64,000 nucleotides of DNA from CAZEPJ01 sp964514105 (GCA_964514105.1 CAZEPJ010000011.1:15731-79730); one strand, 5' to 3'; counted from the stretch's first letter, positions 27,125 through 36,192 are shown. Numbers and translations are program-made. The notes: generated by a model from the sequence alone, not told the origin.

Positions 27125-27964
27125 TCAAGGTAGCCTCCACATGGCGGGGGTCCAGGGGAGGTCCACCGGATGAACCACCAGCGGACCTTCGGCCGGGGGG
27201 GCCTCGGCCGTGTCCATCATCTGGGGGATGGTCACGAACCCGTAGCCGTCCTCCTTCAGCTTGCGGATGATCCCCGGCAGGGCCGGGACGATGCCCCCGT
27301 GGCCATCGTGGCACAACACCACGGCCCCGTTGTGCACCCCGGACAACACGTTGTGGGTCACGCTGGCGGCTGCCGCTCCGGTCCAATCCCGGGAGTCCAC
27401 GGACCAGAACACCACATCCAGATCGCGCGAGACGAACTGCCCCAGCAGCCGGCCGTCAAACGCCCCGAACGGCGGGCGGAACAGCCGGGTGTCCGTGTCC
27501 GTCAGCTCCCTGATGACCTCCCGGGTGCGATCCAGTTCCGGATTCAGGGCATCTGCGGCGGCGCGGGGCAGCTTGACGTGGGAGAACGTGTGGTTGCCCA
27601 GGGCGTGACCGGCGGCATGGATCTGCCGGACCAGCTCCGGGTGCCGCTGGGCGTTGCGACCGATGAGAAAAAAGGTGGCTCGCACCCCGTTGTCCTCCAG
27701 GATCTTGAGCACCTGGGGCGTGATCACAGGGCTGGGGCCGTCGTCGAAGGTCAGGGCGATCTGCCGGGCACGGCGGTCTCCCGCCCAGAGAAACCGGCCG
27801 CTGGTCCCGTTGAGAGAGACGCGGTAGAGCTTGGCCTCGCCGGTCCTGGCGCAGGCGAAAAGGGGGTGCCCCCCCGTCAGGTACCGGGCCAGGCGGTCTT
27901 CCGGGTCGGCGTTCACAGCGGCTGGCAACAGGAGGAACAGGGTCAACAGAGCAACCGCGAGCAT
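27125..27964 (-). CDS. Polysaccharide deacetylase (carbohydrate esterase 4)
   Basis: This 279-residue secreted or periplasmic protein has a signal peptide ending near VNA (residue 19). It carries the five NodB motifs: TFDDGP (72-77), HTFSH (125-129), RPPFG (163-167), a DW motif in SVDSRDW and a C-terminal HDG segment (VLCHDGHGG). All metal and catalytic residues are in place, so it should be an active CE4 enzyme removing acetyl groups from peptidoglycan, chitin-like or exopolysaccharide chains. The ribosome site is AGAGAGGTGAG. Confidence 0.92.
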   Translation of the reverse strand: MLAVALLTLFLLLPAAVNADPEDRLARYLTGGHPLFACARTGEAKLYRVSLNGTSGRFLWAGDRRARQIALTFDDGPSPVITPQVLKILEDNGVRATFFLIGRNAQRHPELVRQIHAAGHALGNHTFSHVKLPRAAADALNPELDRTREVIRELTDTDTRLFRPPFGAFDGRLLGQFVSRDLDVVFWSVDSRDWTGAAAASVTHNVLSGVHNGAVVLCHDGHGGIVPALPGIIRKLKEDGYGFVTIPQMMDTAEAPPAEGPLVVHPVDLPWTPAMWRLP

Positions 27965-28026
27965 CTCACCTCTCTCTGTCGGGCTGATCGGCCCTCACGC
28001 GCGACCTTCGATCCGGCCCGCCGGCC

Positions 28027-28449
28027 TCACCCGGTGTGGCTCAGGAAGATGACCAGGAAAAAGCCGATGGCCAAGACCGCTATGGCCAGCAGTATATCGA
28101 GAATGAGAGATGGATGATAGCGGTTCTCGTCGATCTGCCTCTCCACCCGCTTGTATCGCACGAAGGACAGGAAGCCCATGCCGGCGCCCAGCCCGATGAG
28201 GATGATCCCGAAGGCGGACGAGGCGCCCGAAGCCGCCTGCGCCGCGGACCCCGAGACCCCCCCCGGCAGCGTCCTGCCCAGGAGCGCCTCCATGTGCCGG
28301 ACGAACAGGGCGAACTTCTCCACCACGAAGCCGAAGGCCATGATGGCGATGCTCGTTCGGATCCAGGCCAAGAACGTGCGCTCGTTGGCCATGTGGGCCC
28401 GGCGGTTCCCGGTCATCGAATCCAAGCCTCCTGTGGTGGGCTCCGTCAT
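28027..28449 (-). CDS. DUF202 / YidH-like small membrane protein
   Basis: The 140-residue protein begins with a cytoplasmic segment containing ANERTFLAWIRTSIAIMAFGF, the DUF202 signature, followed by three membrane helices. The family has no established function. The ATG overlaps the XdhC stop, making it the last gene of the molybdenum-hydroxylase maturation operon. A role in that process is possible but unsupported beyond position. Confidence 0.88.
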   Translation of the reverse strand: MTEPTTGGLDSMTGNRRAHMANERTFLAWIRTSIAIMAFGFVVEKFALFVRHMEALLGRTLPGGVSGSAAQAASGASSAFGIILIGLGAGMGFLSFVRYKRVERQIDENRYHPSLILDILLAIAVLAIGFFLVIFLSHTG

Positions 28450-29513
28450 GGCCTGACCCCGCCTCTCCTGGCGGCCCTGACCTGGATCAGCTCGGCCACG
28501 ATGCTCACGGCGATCTCCTCGGGGGTCTCGGCGCCGATGTCCAGGCCGATGGGGGAGTGGACGCCATCGAGCTGTTCCCGGGTGATCCCCTCGTCCCGGA
28601 GCGCCTTGTACACCACCGCGCGCTTGCGCTGACTGCCGATCATGCCGATGTAGGCCGCCTCGCGCCCCAGGGCGGCCCGGAGGGCAGCGTGGTCGTGGGC
28701 GTGCCCCCGGGTGATGATGGCGATGTACGACGAGGCAGTGACGGACAGCCGGGCGAAAGCCTCGGCCACGGGGGCCACCAGGATCTCGTCGGCATGGGGG
28801 AATCGTCCGCGGTTGGCGAACTCCTCCCGGTCGTCCACCACCACCACCCGGAATCCCACCATGGCGGCCAGGGGGGCCACGAATGTGGAGATGTGCCCCG
28901 CTCCGAACAGGAGCAGGACGTCCTGGGCTCGAACCGGCTCCACGAACAGGTGGACCCCCGGGTCTCCCGAGGCCTCCAGGGTGGGGGCCGCGGCCCGCAG
29001 GAGGCGGGGGATTTCCCCGTGGGGCACCGCCAGGGTCCCAAGGGCGCCGGCGGGCAAAGGCTCCTGCCCGATCCAGAGGAATCGGGACGATGCATCGTCC
29101 GCCCCGACGCCCTGGGCCACCCGGGTGAGCAGGACCCCGCTGCCCCCGGATCGGATGAGATCCTCCAGACGCCTGAACAGCGCCACCACCTCGGGCTGTT
29201 CCGGGGACAACGGCTCCACGTACACGTCGACGAGGCCTCCGCACAGCATGTCCGTCTTGGCCACATCCTCTCCGGCCAGCCGGAAATGAACGATGCGGGA
29301 CCTGGCCTCCTTCATGGCCTCCCCGGCGGCCAGCATCACCTGGTGCTCCAGGAGGCCTCCGCCGATGGTGCCCACGAGGGTCCCGTCCTGGGACACGAGG
29401 CACCGGGTCCCCACGGACCGGGGGGCGGACCCGGACTGGCGGATGATCCGGGCAAGGGCCACCCCCTGGCCCGCGGCCAGGCGCCGGGCCGCCTCCAAGA
29501 AGGCATCGGTCAT
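28446..29513 (-). CDS. xdhC: XdhC/CoxI-family molybdenum hydroxylase maturation protein
   Basis: The 355-residue product has the XdhC N-terminal domain (SAPRSVGTRCLVSQDGTLVG, TIGGGLLEHQV, CGGLVDVYVEP) and the C-terminal Rossmann domain (LFGAGHISTFVAPLA; RGHAHDHAALRAAL; YIGMIGSQRKR). XdhC binds the molybdenum cofactor and inserts its sulfurated or selenated form into hydroxylases of the xanthine dehydrogenase family. No hydroxylase is present in this window. The stop overlaps the DUF202 start and the gene overlaps yqeC by four bases. Confidence 0.93.
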   Translation of the reverse strand: MTDAFLEAARRLAAGQGVALARIIRQSGSAPRSVGTRCLVSQDGTLVGTIGGGLLEHQVMLAAGEAMKEARSRIVHFRLAGEDVAKTDMLCGGLVDVYVEPLSPEQPEVVALFRRLEDLIRSGGSGVLLTRVAQGVGADDASSRFLWIGQEPLPAGALGTLAVPHGEIPRLLRAAAPTLEASGDPGVHLFVEPVRAQDVLLLFGAGHISTFVAPLAAMVGFRVVVVDDREEFANRGRFPHADEILVAPVAEAFARLSVTASSYIAIITRGHAHDHAALRAALGREAAYIGMIGSQRKRAVVYKALRDEGITREQLDGVHSPIGLDIGAETPEEIAVSIVAELIQVRAARRGGVRP

Positions 29514-30325
29514 CTTTCTTCTCCTCCGTCTTGCAGGTATCGCCAGAGGCAAACGGGGGGGGGCTGGGCCGCGTGACCCGCCGCGATGCCGTGGAGTCGC
29601 CCCCGCCCCTGCCGGGCAACCCAGTCCATGATCTCCTTCGCCGCCTCAAGACCCCCCGGGACGTCCGCCTGGTTGAGGAAGACCGTGCGCAGGGCCCGGG
29701 CCGGGCAGCCCCTGAACAGGCCCTCCTCGTGAAGCAGGATGTCGGCCACGCTTCGCGGGCTGACGGCGCTGCCCATCTCGAGCCCCGTGATCCGCGAGAA
29801 CCGCTCGGCCCGGAAGACCCAGGCCTCCTCCAGAGGCCTGCCGACGGCGTCCAGACCCACCACGGCCACGACCCAGCGGCTGGAAGCGGGGATGACGGGT
29901 TCGTGAGCGGCGGGGGCCTTGAGAGGCCTTCGCGCGGCGCCGTCGGCCTCCACCAGGACCCACGGGCGCAGGCCGCTGCACCCGAAACCATCCACGGCCT
30001 CGGGGGAAAACCCGCGGACCTTGCGGGGGCCGTCTGCCGGGGCCGCCGCGGCGAACAGCGTCCCACGCTCCATGGCCGCCCTCACCAGGATTGCCCGGGG
30101 GTCGGGGGAGATGACGACGGACGGGCATTCCTCCCTGGCCGGAAGCATCATCCTGGTGGTGGTTGTCAGGAGGGCCGCCTCCCCCCTGTCCGCCAGCTCC
30201 CGGGCCAGCCGAAACAGCACACGGGTCTTCCCCCCCGCCCCCACGAGGCTCACAACACCCCCGCCCGAGAGCATGAGGCCATCGAGGAGCGAGGCCCGCG
30301 GCCCACCGGAACGAGGTCTCTCCAT
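29510..30325 (-). CDS. yqeC: YqeC-type accessory protein of selenium-dependent molybdenum hydroxylases
   Basis: The 271-residue protein has a P-loop-like GAGGKTRVLFRLARE near residue 30 and the segment VLVEADGAARRPLKAPAAHEPVIP, the hallmark of the YqeC family (selenium cofactor biosynthesis protein). Comparative genomics links the family to orphan SelD and selenium-dependent Mo hydroxylases. The ATG lies just after the yqeB stop and the end overlaps xdhC. Confidence 0.9.
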   Translation of the reverse strand: MERPRSGGPRASLLDGLMLSGGGVVSLVGAGGKTRVLFRLARELADRGEAALLTTTTRMMLPAREECPSVVISPDPRAILVRAAMERGTLFAAAAPADGPRKVRGFSPEAVDGFGCSGLRPWVLVEADGAARRPLKAPAAHEPVIPASSRWVVAVVGLDAVGRPLEEAWVFRAERFSRITGLEMGSAVSPRSVADILLHEEGLFRGCPARALRTVFLNQADVPGGLEAAKEIMDWVARQGRGRLHGIAAGHAAQPPPVCLWRYLQDGGEER

Positions 30326-30332
30326 GGGCGCC

Positions 30333-31145
30333 TCAGCGGTTGCACACCCGCAGGATGGCCTCCAGGACCGATCCGGAGATGGCCCGGGCCTTGTCTGAGA
30401 TGGTGCCGCAGAACTCCACCTTTCCCCGCGGGTCGATGTCTCCGATCTTGAGCCCCGCCTCCACCGGCGTGCCCGAGCGGATGAGCCCCCGGAGGACGCC
30501 TCCCATCTCCACGCGGACCTCCGCCGCCCCCACCCGGCCCACGGCCTCTCCCGGCCGCACCATCGCCCCGATCCCGCTGTCCGCCAGGAAGGTGCCGGCT
30601 GCGGGGGCCCGGAGCACCCGTTCCGAGCTGCGCCCGCCGATCTCCCCCGGCACCCCGGTGTCCGGCTCGGCCCGGCCCGAGGCCATGACCCGCCCCAGAT
30701 TGTGGCCCCGGTTGGTCTCGATGACGAAATGGGCGTCTCGCCCCGCCTCGAATCCGGGGCCCAGGGCAATGACCAGGGGCGCCTCGTCCATTGCCGTCCC
30801 CAGGTTGCGCTTGGCCAGGATGGCATCCACCACCACGTCCGGCCGCAGCAGGCCGATGTGCCGCCATTGCGGGTCGACCAGGACCGCAATGCGGTGCCGA
30901 TCCCAGGCCAGCTGCACGCCCCGCGCGTCTTCAGCCAGGACGGCTTCCACACCCTCGACCACGGCCTTGCCGTCGTGGACGGCCTCGCAGAAGGAGACCA
31001 GCCGGCGGACGGCCAGGGGGGCCTGCGTCTCCATCATGAAGATGCGGCAGAGGTTGGCCCGGAAAAGACGCCAGGCCACGGCGCTGGCCATCTCTCCGGC
31101 GCCCTTGACGGCCACGACCAGATGCGGAAGGGGGTGCGGCGCCAC
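30333..31145 (-). CDS. yqeB: YqeB / EF2563-family selenium-dependent Mo hydroxylase accessory protein
   Basis: The 270-residue product begins LVVAVKGAGEMASAVAWRLF, a dinucleotide-type loop typical of the EF2563 family, and contains LVIALGPGFEAGRDAHFVIE and NRGHNLGRV. The family occurs almost only with SelD-dependent molybdenum hydroxylase genes. The start is GTG with GGAGAG upstream. It lies ten bases after the molybdopterin-binding gene and before yqeC. Confidence 0.92.
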   Translation of the reverse strand: MAPHPLPHLVVAVKGAGEMASAVAWRLFRANLCRIFMMETQAPLAVRRLVSFCEAVHDGKAVVEGVEAVLAEDARGVQLAWDRHRIAVLVDPQWRHIGLLRPDVVVDAILAKRNLGTAMDEAPLVIALGPGFEAGRDAHFVIETNRGHNLGRVMASGRAEPDTGVPGEIGGRSSERVLRAPAAGTFLADSGIGAMVRPGEAVGRVGAAEVRVEMGGVLRGLIRSGTPVEAGLKIGDIDPRGKVEFCGTISDKARAISGSVLEAILRVCNR

Positions 31146-31155
31146 GAACTCTCTC

Positions 31156-32175
31156 CTATTTCCCGAATGGGCACACGGGATACCGGCACTGCGGGCAGTT
31201 GAGGCACAGTCCGCCGTGGCCCATCCCGGCGATCTCCGACCTGGAGATCTCCTGTCCGGCCAGGATCCGAGGGAGGACCAGGTCGAAGATGGTGGTCCCG
31301 TGGTAGTACACGCAGGCCGGAAGCCCCAGGATGCGGGCGTCGTCCAGCCGGGCGTACAGGAACATGGCCCCCGGCAGGATGGGGGTTCCGTAAAAGACGA
31401 TGCGGGCGCCCGCCCGGCGAATCCCCCTGCGCGTCACATCATCGGGGTCCACGGACAGACCGCCGGTGGTCAGGATCAGCTCGCACCCCATGCCGCGCAG
31501 CTCGACGATGGCCCGGGCGATGGCCCCGGGGTCGTCGGTGACGACGATCTTCCTGACGAGCTCGCAGCCCACGGCCGTGATCTTGGCCCCCACATACCGG
31601 TCGAACTCGTCCTTGACGAGCCCCCGGGCGATCTCCGAGCCCGTGACCACGGCCCCGACCCGGAGCCGGCGGTAGGGCTGCACCGCGATGACGGGGGCGA
31701 ACCTGCGGGCCACGGCCTCCAGTCGCTCGATGCGCGCCCGCTGGATGGTCAGGGGGATGATCCGGGTGGCGGCCACGGTCTGCCCGGCCTTGCAGGGATA
31801 GTGGGTCTTGAGGGTGGAGACGATGACCCCGGGGATGCGGTTGATGCGGCCAAGCCCCTCCACCTGGATCGTGAGAAGCCCGTCGGCCCTGGCCGAGATG
31901 TTGCTCTTCCCCTCGCTGGGATCGGACCAGACCACGCCGGGGCCGCAGATGGCCCGGGCGATCCGCAGGGCCGCGTCGTCCTCATGGAGGCGGGATTCCC
32001 CAAGCTCCAGCACATAGAGCGTCTGTTTGCCCAGTTTGCGCAGATCGGGGATGTCCTCCAGGCGCACCACGTGCCCCTTCTTGAACCCCACGCCCTTGAA
32101 CTTGCCCGGGACGATCCGCGTGATGTCGTGGGCCAGCACCATGCCCACGGCCTTCTCCACCTGGATCCGCTTCAT
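31156..32175 (-). CDS. Molybdopterin-binding (MoeA/MogA-like) domain protein with C-terminal cysteine motif
   Basis: The 339-residue protein starts MKRIQVEKAVGMVLAHDITRIVPGKFKG, matching the short MoeA-like group, with the MoCF-biosynthesis domain motif LTTGGLSVDPDDVT and LPGAMF. It ends in CLNCPQCRYPVCPFGK, four cysteines that could hold a metal or act in sulfur/selenium transfer. It probably handles the cofactor for the hydroxylase system encoded next. The internal ATG is chosen for GGGAGG upstream; a start 19 codons earlier falls almost at the predicted transcription start. Confidence 0.88.
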   Translation of the reverse strand: MKRIQVEKAVGMVLAHDITRIVPGKFKGVGFKKGHVVRLEDIPDLRKLGKQTLYVLELGESRLHEDDAALRIARAICGPGVVWSDPSEGKSNISARADGLLTIQVEGLGRINRIPGVIVSTLKTHYPCKAGQTVAATRIIPLTIQRARIERLEAVARRFAPVIAVQPYRRLRVGAVVTGSEIARGLVKDEFDRYVGAKITAVGCELVRKIVVTDDPGAIARAIVELRGMGCELILTTGGLSVDPDDVTRRGIRRAGARIVFYGTPILPGAMFLYARLDDARILGLPACVYYHGTTIFDLVLPRILAGQEISRSEIAGMGHGGLCLNCPQCRYPVCPFGK

Positions 32176-32214
32176 CACCGCCCCATGCCTCCCGACCCTG
32201 GTGTTCATGGGTCT

Positions 32215-32243
32215 ATCATAGAGGCTTCGAAGCCGCTTGTCAT
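32215..32243 (-). promoter_or_regulatory. Promoter with spacer palindrome for the Mo-hydroxylase maturation operon
   Basis: On the minus strand ATGACA, a 17-base spacer and TATGAT are present (five of six matches each). The spacer contains GGCTTCGAAGCC at 32223-32234, a perfect 12-base palindrome that could bind a repressor. Confidence 0.7.
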
Positions 32244-32279
32244 GGCCTTTGGCGAATCCGCCCAACGCGTGGATGCGCG

Positions 32280-33165
32280 GCCATCAGGGGCTCTACGCGA
32301 GAGTCGGGCCGGCTGGGTCTGGCCCAAGTCCAAGGGGGCCTGCACGGCCTCGGGCATCCTTTGCGCCATCTGCACCGAGGGGGCCGGGCCCTGCGCCTCC
32401 CCGGGGGTGATCTCGGTCAGCTCGAGCGTGCCGATCCACTGGCTGAATGCGATGGCCTTGTGGCCTTCGTTGCCCACCTGTTCCTCCAGGATCCGGGCCA
32501 GCTCGCGGATCTTGGGGGCCGTCTTCTCCCGTTCCTGGGGGGGATCTCCCGGCCGTCAAGGGCCAGGGCGTTGCCGATGATGGGCATCTGCACCAGGCAG
32601 TTGAGCAGGATCTCCCGCTCCTTGGGAATCAGGGGGCGCCTCCTGGATTTGGCCAGCAGCCTGGCCAGGAGCTCCTTGAACTCGTCGTACGCGCCCCACT
32701 GCCGGGGGGTCATTTCCACGAAGAAGTTGTTGTCCACGCGATCCGGGAGATCCATGGGCACCTGGTCGCGCGTCGGGCGAAGGCTGTGGGGCGCAATCAG
32801 GGCGCCAATCTCCGGCAGGTTCTCACGGCCCGGGACCCGGGGCCAGGAACTGAAAGATGCTGTACAGCCCATCCAGGCGATTCTCCCGGGGCGTTGCCTG
32901 GAGCACGAAGGCGCGGCGGCCGTTCAGTCTCTTGACCGCGGCCCTGGCCCGCCAGTTCTTGATGCGCTGCGGCTCGTCCAGGATGATGAGGTCCGGCCGA
33001 AGCCGCTCCAAGGGCTCCAGATGGCGCGGGCGATCTCGCAGTTGAGGATCCGGAAGAAGGCAGGCTCCGGGCACAGGCGGCGCCGGTCGATCTGCACGCG
33101 AATACCCGTGGCCATGGGTGCTTTCCGATCAGGACCTCTTTGCGTTCGCGGCGCGGAGCCTGGAG
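32280..33165 (-). pseudogene. Decayed SNF2-family helicase
   Basis: Helicase segments occur in order but in different frames: CPEPAFFRILNCEIARAIW, then LIILDEPQRIKNW (motif II) and AFVLQATPREN (motif III region), then MTPRQWGAYDEFKELLARLL and PKEREILLNC, then PKIRELARILEEQ and KAIAFSQW (motif V-type). At least three frameshifts and a small deletion separate them, the N-terminal Walker A region is missing and the C-terminus is lost. Motifs are themselves altered (DEPQ for DEAQ, QATP for TGTP). It cannot make a working protein and is a remnant of a chromatin-remodelling-like ATPase often found in mobile or defence-linked DNA. Confidence 0.8.
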
Positions 33166-33238
33166 GTCTGGGTCCTGGCGCAGGGGTTCCGGGCTGGGCC
33201 GGCGGGGGACGGGATCCATGGGCCTGCTCCCTCCCGCC

Positions 33239-34540
33239 TCATCGCATGAGAACGCCGGGCAGGAAGAGGGCCAGCTGGGGAAAGAGGAACAGCAGAACGG
33301 CGCAAAAAAGGAGGCTCAGGAGAAAGGGATACACCCCGCTGTAAATCACGCCGAACGGGGCCCGGGTGATGGCCCTGACCACAAAGACGTTGATGGCCAC
33401 CGGCGGGACCACCACCCCGACCATGACCGTGATGGCGATGATCATGCCGAACCAGATGGGGTCGTACCCCAGCTTGATGATGACGGGGTAGAAGATGGGC
33501 GTGGCGAGGATCATGAAGGCCAGGTCGTCGATGAACGAGCCGCCCAGCAGGTAGATCACGGCGATGATCACCATGATGATATGGGCGTGAAAAGGCAGGC
33601 TGAGGATCCAATCGGCCGCGATCATGGGGATCTTGGTCCTCGCCAGGAAGTGGCCCAGGACCGTGGAGCCCGCGATGAGCATGAGGACCATGCACGCCGT
33701 GCGCAGGGACTCGTTGACGGACTTGATGTACCCCTTGAGGTTCAGGTCCCGCTTGAGGATCGAAAGGAGCAGCACGGCGAAGGTCCCCACGCTGCCGGCC
33801 TCGGTGGGGGTGAAAAACCCCTTCATGATGCCCCCGATGACGATGAGGAAGATGGCCACGACCCAGATGAGCTCCGGGACCGCCCTGAAGCGATCGCCCC
33901 AGGAGGATCGGTTGCCCCTGGGCCCCAACGATGGGTCCAGCCTGCACCAGAAAAAGATGATCAAGACGAAGAACAGGGCGATCATGAGTCCCGGGATCAA
34001 TCCGGCCAGGAACAGCTTGCCGATGGACTGCTCGGTGATGATGCCGAAGACGATGAGGGTGACGCTGGGCGGGATGAGGATCCCCAGGGTGCCCACGGTG
34101 GCCACGATGCCCGTGGAGAGCTTCCGGTTGTACCCGTACCGGTCCATCTCGGGAACGGCCACGCTGGCGAAGGTCGCGGCCGTGGCGGGCGAGGAGCCGC
34201 AGATGGCCTTGAACACCGTGGCCCCTGCCACCGTGGCCATGGCCAGGCCCCCCGGGATATGCCCCAGGAACTTGTAGGCCGCATCGTAGAGCCGCTTGGC
34301 GATCCCCGCGTTGAAGGCGATCTGACCCATGAGGACGAACAGGGGGATCACGGTGAACCCGTAAGATGCGAACACGTCCCAGATGTCCTTGGCCAGGAGA
34401 TTCAACGCGGCCTTGAGGGAGACGACGTAGGCGAATCCAAGAAAGCCCACCAGGGCCATGGCGAACCCCAGCTCGATGCCGGTCAGAAAGAGCACCAGCA
34501 CCAGGGCCAGGCCGAGGATGCCGACGGCCACCTCACTCAT
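33239..34540 (-). CDS. dctM: TRAP transporter large permease (DctM)
   Basis: The 433-residue inner-membrane protein has about twelve helices. Family landmarks include GSSPATAATFASVAVPEM, the LGILIPPSVTLIVFG motif after it, and FFTPTEAGSVGTFAVLLLS. It forms the sodium-driven channel with the small subunit. It overlaps dctQ by eight bases. Its operon includes a phenylacetate-CoA-ligase-like enzyme, so an aromatic or aliphatic carboxylate is the likely cargo. Confidence 0.94.
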   Translation of the reverse strand: MSEVAVGILGLALVLVLFLTGIELGFAMALVGFLGFAYVVSLKAALNLLAKDIWDVFASYGFTVIPLFVLMGQIAFNAGIAKRLYDAAYKFLGHIPGGLAMATVAGATVFKAICGSSPATAATFASVAVPEMDRYGYNRKLSTGIVATVGTLGILIPPSVTLIVFGIITEQSIGKLFLAGLIPGLMIALFFVLIIFFWCRLDPSLGPRGNRSSWGDRFRAVPELIWVVAIFLIVIGGIMKGFFTPTEAGSVGTFAVLLLSILKRDLNLKGYIKSVNESLRTACMVLMLIAGSTVLGHFLARTKIPMIAADWILSLPFHAHIIMVIIAVIYLLGGSFIDDLAFMILATPIFYPVIIKLGYDPIWFGMIIAITVMVGVVVPPVAINVFVVRAITRAPFGVIYSGVYPFLLSLLFCAVLLFLFPQLALFLPGVLMR

Positions 34541-35015
34541 ACTTCCCCTCCGCGATCTTCACGATCTGGGAGATGAGCACCAGGCACTGAAGGAAACAGG
34601 AAAGTCCCACCCCGAGCACCACCGGGTAGAAGGGGACCTTCAGGGTCAGGGAGACCTCGCCGGAGCGGTACAGATCCAGTCCCATGCGGAGCAGATTCCA
34701 TCCGATGAGGAAGAAGAGGCCCACCCCCAGGCATCTGGTGCCTATGTTGAAGGCGTTCTTGAGCCGCCTGGGCAGCTTCCCCACAAATGAATCCACGTAG
34801 ATGTGCCCCATGGCCCAGGAGGTGAAGGGGAGGGAGAAACCGACCACCATGGCACCGGAAAACGCCACGAGCTCATACGTCCCCAGGATGGGCATCCGAA
34901 ACGACCTGAGGATCACGTCCGCCACAGTGAGCAGCATCATGAAGGTGATGCTCACCCCCGCCACCATGTTGAGGTGGCGACTGGCCGCCCCCACTGCCTT
35001 GAGGAATGTCTCCAT
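34533..35015 (-). CDS. dctQ: TRAP transporter small permease (DctQ)
   Basis: The 160-residue protein has four hydrophobic helices and the DctQ features TYELVAFSGAMVVGFSLPFTS and a Trp/Asn-containing third helix. The ATG is preceded by a G-rich site; a GTG five codons upstream is also possible. It lies between the DctP and DctM genes and overlaps the latter. Confidence 0.9.
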   Translation of the reverse strand: METFLKAVGAASRHLNMVAGVSITFMMLLTVADVILRSFRMPILGTYELVAFSGAMVVGFSLPFTSWAMGHIYVDSFVGKLPRRLKNAFNIGTRCLGVGLFFLIGWNLLRMGLDLYRSGEVSLTLKVPFYPVVLGVGLSCFLQCLVLISQIVKIAEGKYE

Positions 35016-35083
35016 CCACCCGCCCCCCACATGTCATGGTGTGCCGGGAACGGCGGGGGGCGGATCCCCCCCGCCCATGGGAT

Positions 35084-36106
35084 CTATTGATACTTCTTGA
35101 GCTCCTCCAGGCAGAACTTGAGGGCCTCTTCCCCGGGCAGGCCCTTCTCCTTTGTCTTGGCCACGTACTCGTCCAGGATCGGCCTCACCGCCTTGGCCCA
35201 CCTCGCGTTTTCCGCGTCGGAAAGGGGGATGATCTTGTTGCCCCGGGCCAGGGTCACATCCGTCCCTTCCTTGTCGATCTCGTCCCATCCCTTTCCCGTC
35301 TTCTCGATCCACTCCTGGTTGATCTCCTCGATGATCTTCTGGACGTCCGGCGGGAGCGACTTCCACTTGTCCTTGTTCATCACCACGAAGAAGCCGGTGG
35401 AGTACGCCGAACCATAGCACAGGGTCGTGAAGTTGACGACCTCCCCCATCTTCCAGCCCTTGTTCGCCTCGATGGGGTGGACCGCCCCTTCGGCGACCCC
35501 CTTCTGGAGGGCGTCGTATCGATCGGGCATGGGCATGGCCACCGGGGTCCCGCCGAGGGACCCCACGACCTTGGCGCTCAACCCGTGGCAGACGATCTTC
35601 ATTCCCTTGAGGTCCTCCAGCTTCTCCACGGCCTTCTTGGTGTGGAGGATCCCCGGCCCGTGGGCGTGGAAATACATGACCTGGACGTCATTGAACTCCT
35701 TGGGCTGGAACTTCCGGTAATACGCGTTGATCAGCTTGGTGGCGGCCAGCCCGCTCTTGTACCCCAGGGGCAGATCGATGACCTCCGTCAGCGGGAACTT
35801 GCCCGCCGTGTATCCCAACACGGACATCCCCACGTCGGACAGCCCCTTGACGACCCCGTCGTAGCACTGGGCCGCAGGGGTCAGGGTCCCACCGGGGAAC
35901 ATGGTCACCTTCACCCGGCCGTTGGTCCTCTTGGCGATCTCCTCCCCCCACTGAGTGGCCAGGACCGTATTCTTGTGAGGCGCCGGGAAGAAGATGGAAT
36001 AGGTGAGCTCGATGGGTTTGGTCTGGGCCGCGGCGGGAGAGATGATCAGGGCCGCGGCCGCGGCCACCGCGCAGGGGAAAACCAAAGCCAAGTGCCTCTT
36101 TCTCAT
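35084..36106 (-). CDS. dctP: TRAP transporter solute-binding protein (DctP)
   Basis: The 340-residue product has a signal peptide (cleavage after AAA-Q, about residue 27) and the DctP fold, with PHKNTVLATQWGEEIAKRTNGRVKVTMFPGG and the specificity-helix region GLSAKVVGSLGGTPVAMPMPD. Members bind carboxylates through an arginine; the segment VPFF-type helix is not diagnostic here. AGGAGG lies six bases before the ATG. Upstream are a 60-residue ORF and a CoA ligase, suggesting uptake of the ligase substrate. Confidence 0.93.
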   Translation of the reverse strand: MRKRHLALVFPCAVAAAAALIISPAAAQTKPIELTYSIFFPAPHKNTVLATQWGEEIAKRTNGRVKVTMFPGGTLTPAAQCYDGVVKGLSDVGMSVLGYTAGKFPLTEVIDLPLGYKSGLAATKLINAYYRKFQPKEFNDVQVMYFHAHGPGILHTKKAVEKLEDLKGMKIVCHGLSAKVVGSLGGTPVAMPMPDRYDALQKGVAEGAVHPIEANKGWKMGEVVNFTTLCYGSAYSTGFFVVMNKDKWKSLPPDVQKIIEEINQEWIEKTGKGWDEIDKEGTDVTLARGNKIIPLSDAENARWAKAVRPILDEYVAKTKEKGLPGEEALKFCLEELKKYQ

Positions 36107-36148
36107 GTCGGGCCTCCTGTCTTTATGGTTTGGGGTTGACGAGGATAA

Positions 36149-36162
36149 GACAGCTGCCTGTC
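36149..36162. promoter_or_regulatory. Small inverted repeat upstream of dctP
   Basis: GACAG and CTGTC flank CTGC in the 86-base gap before the binding-protein gene. It may be an operator or a processing hairpin; support is weak. Confidence 0.25.
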
Positions 36163-36192
36163 CAAAGAAGGGCTGAGACCACCTCCTTTCCG

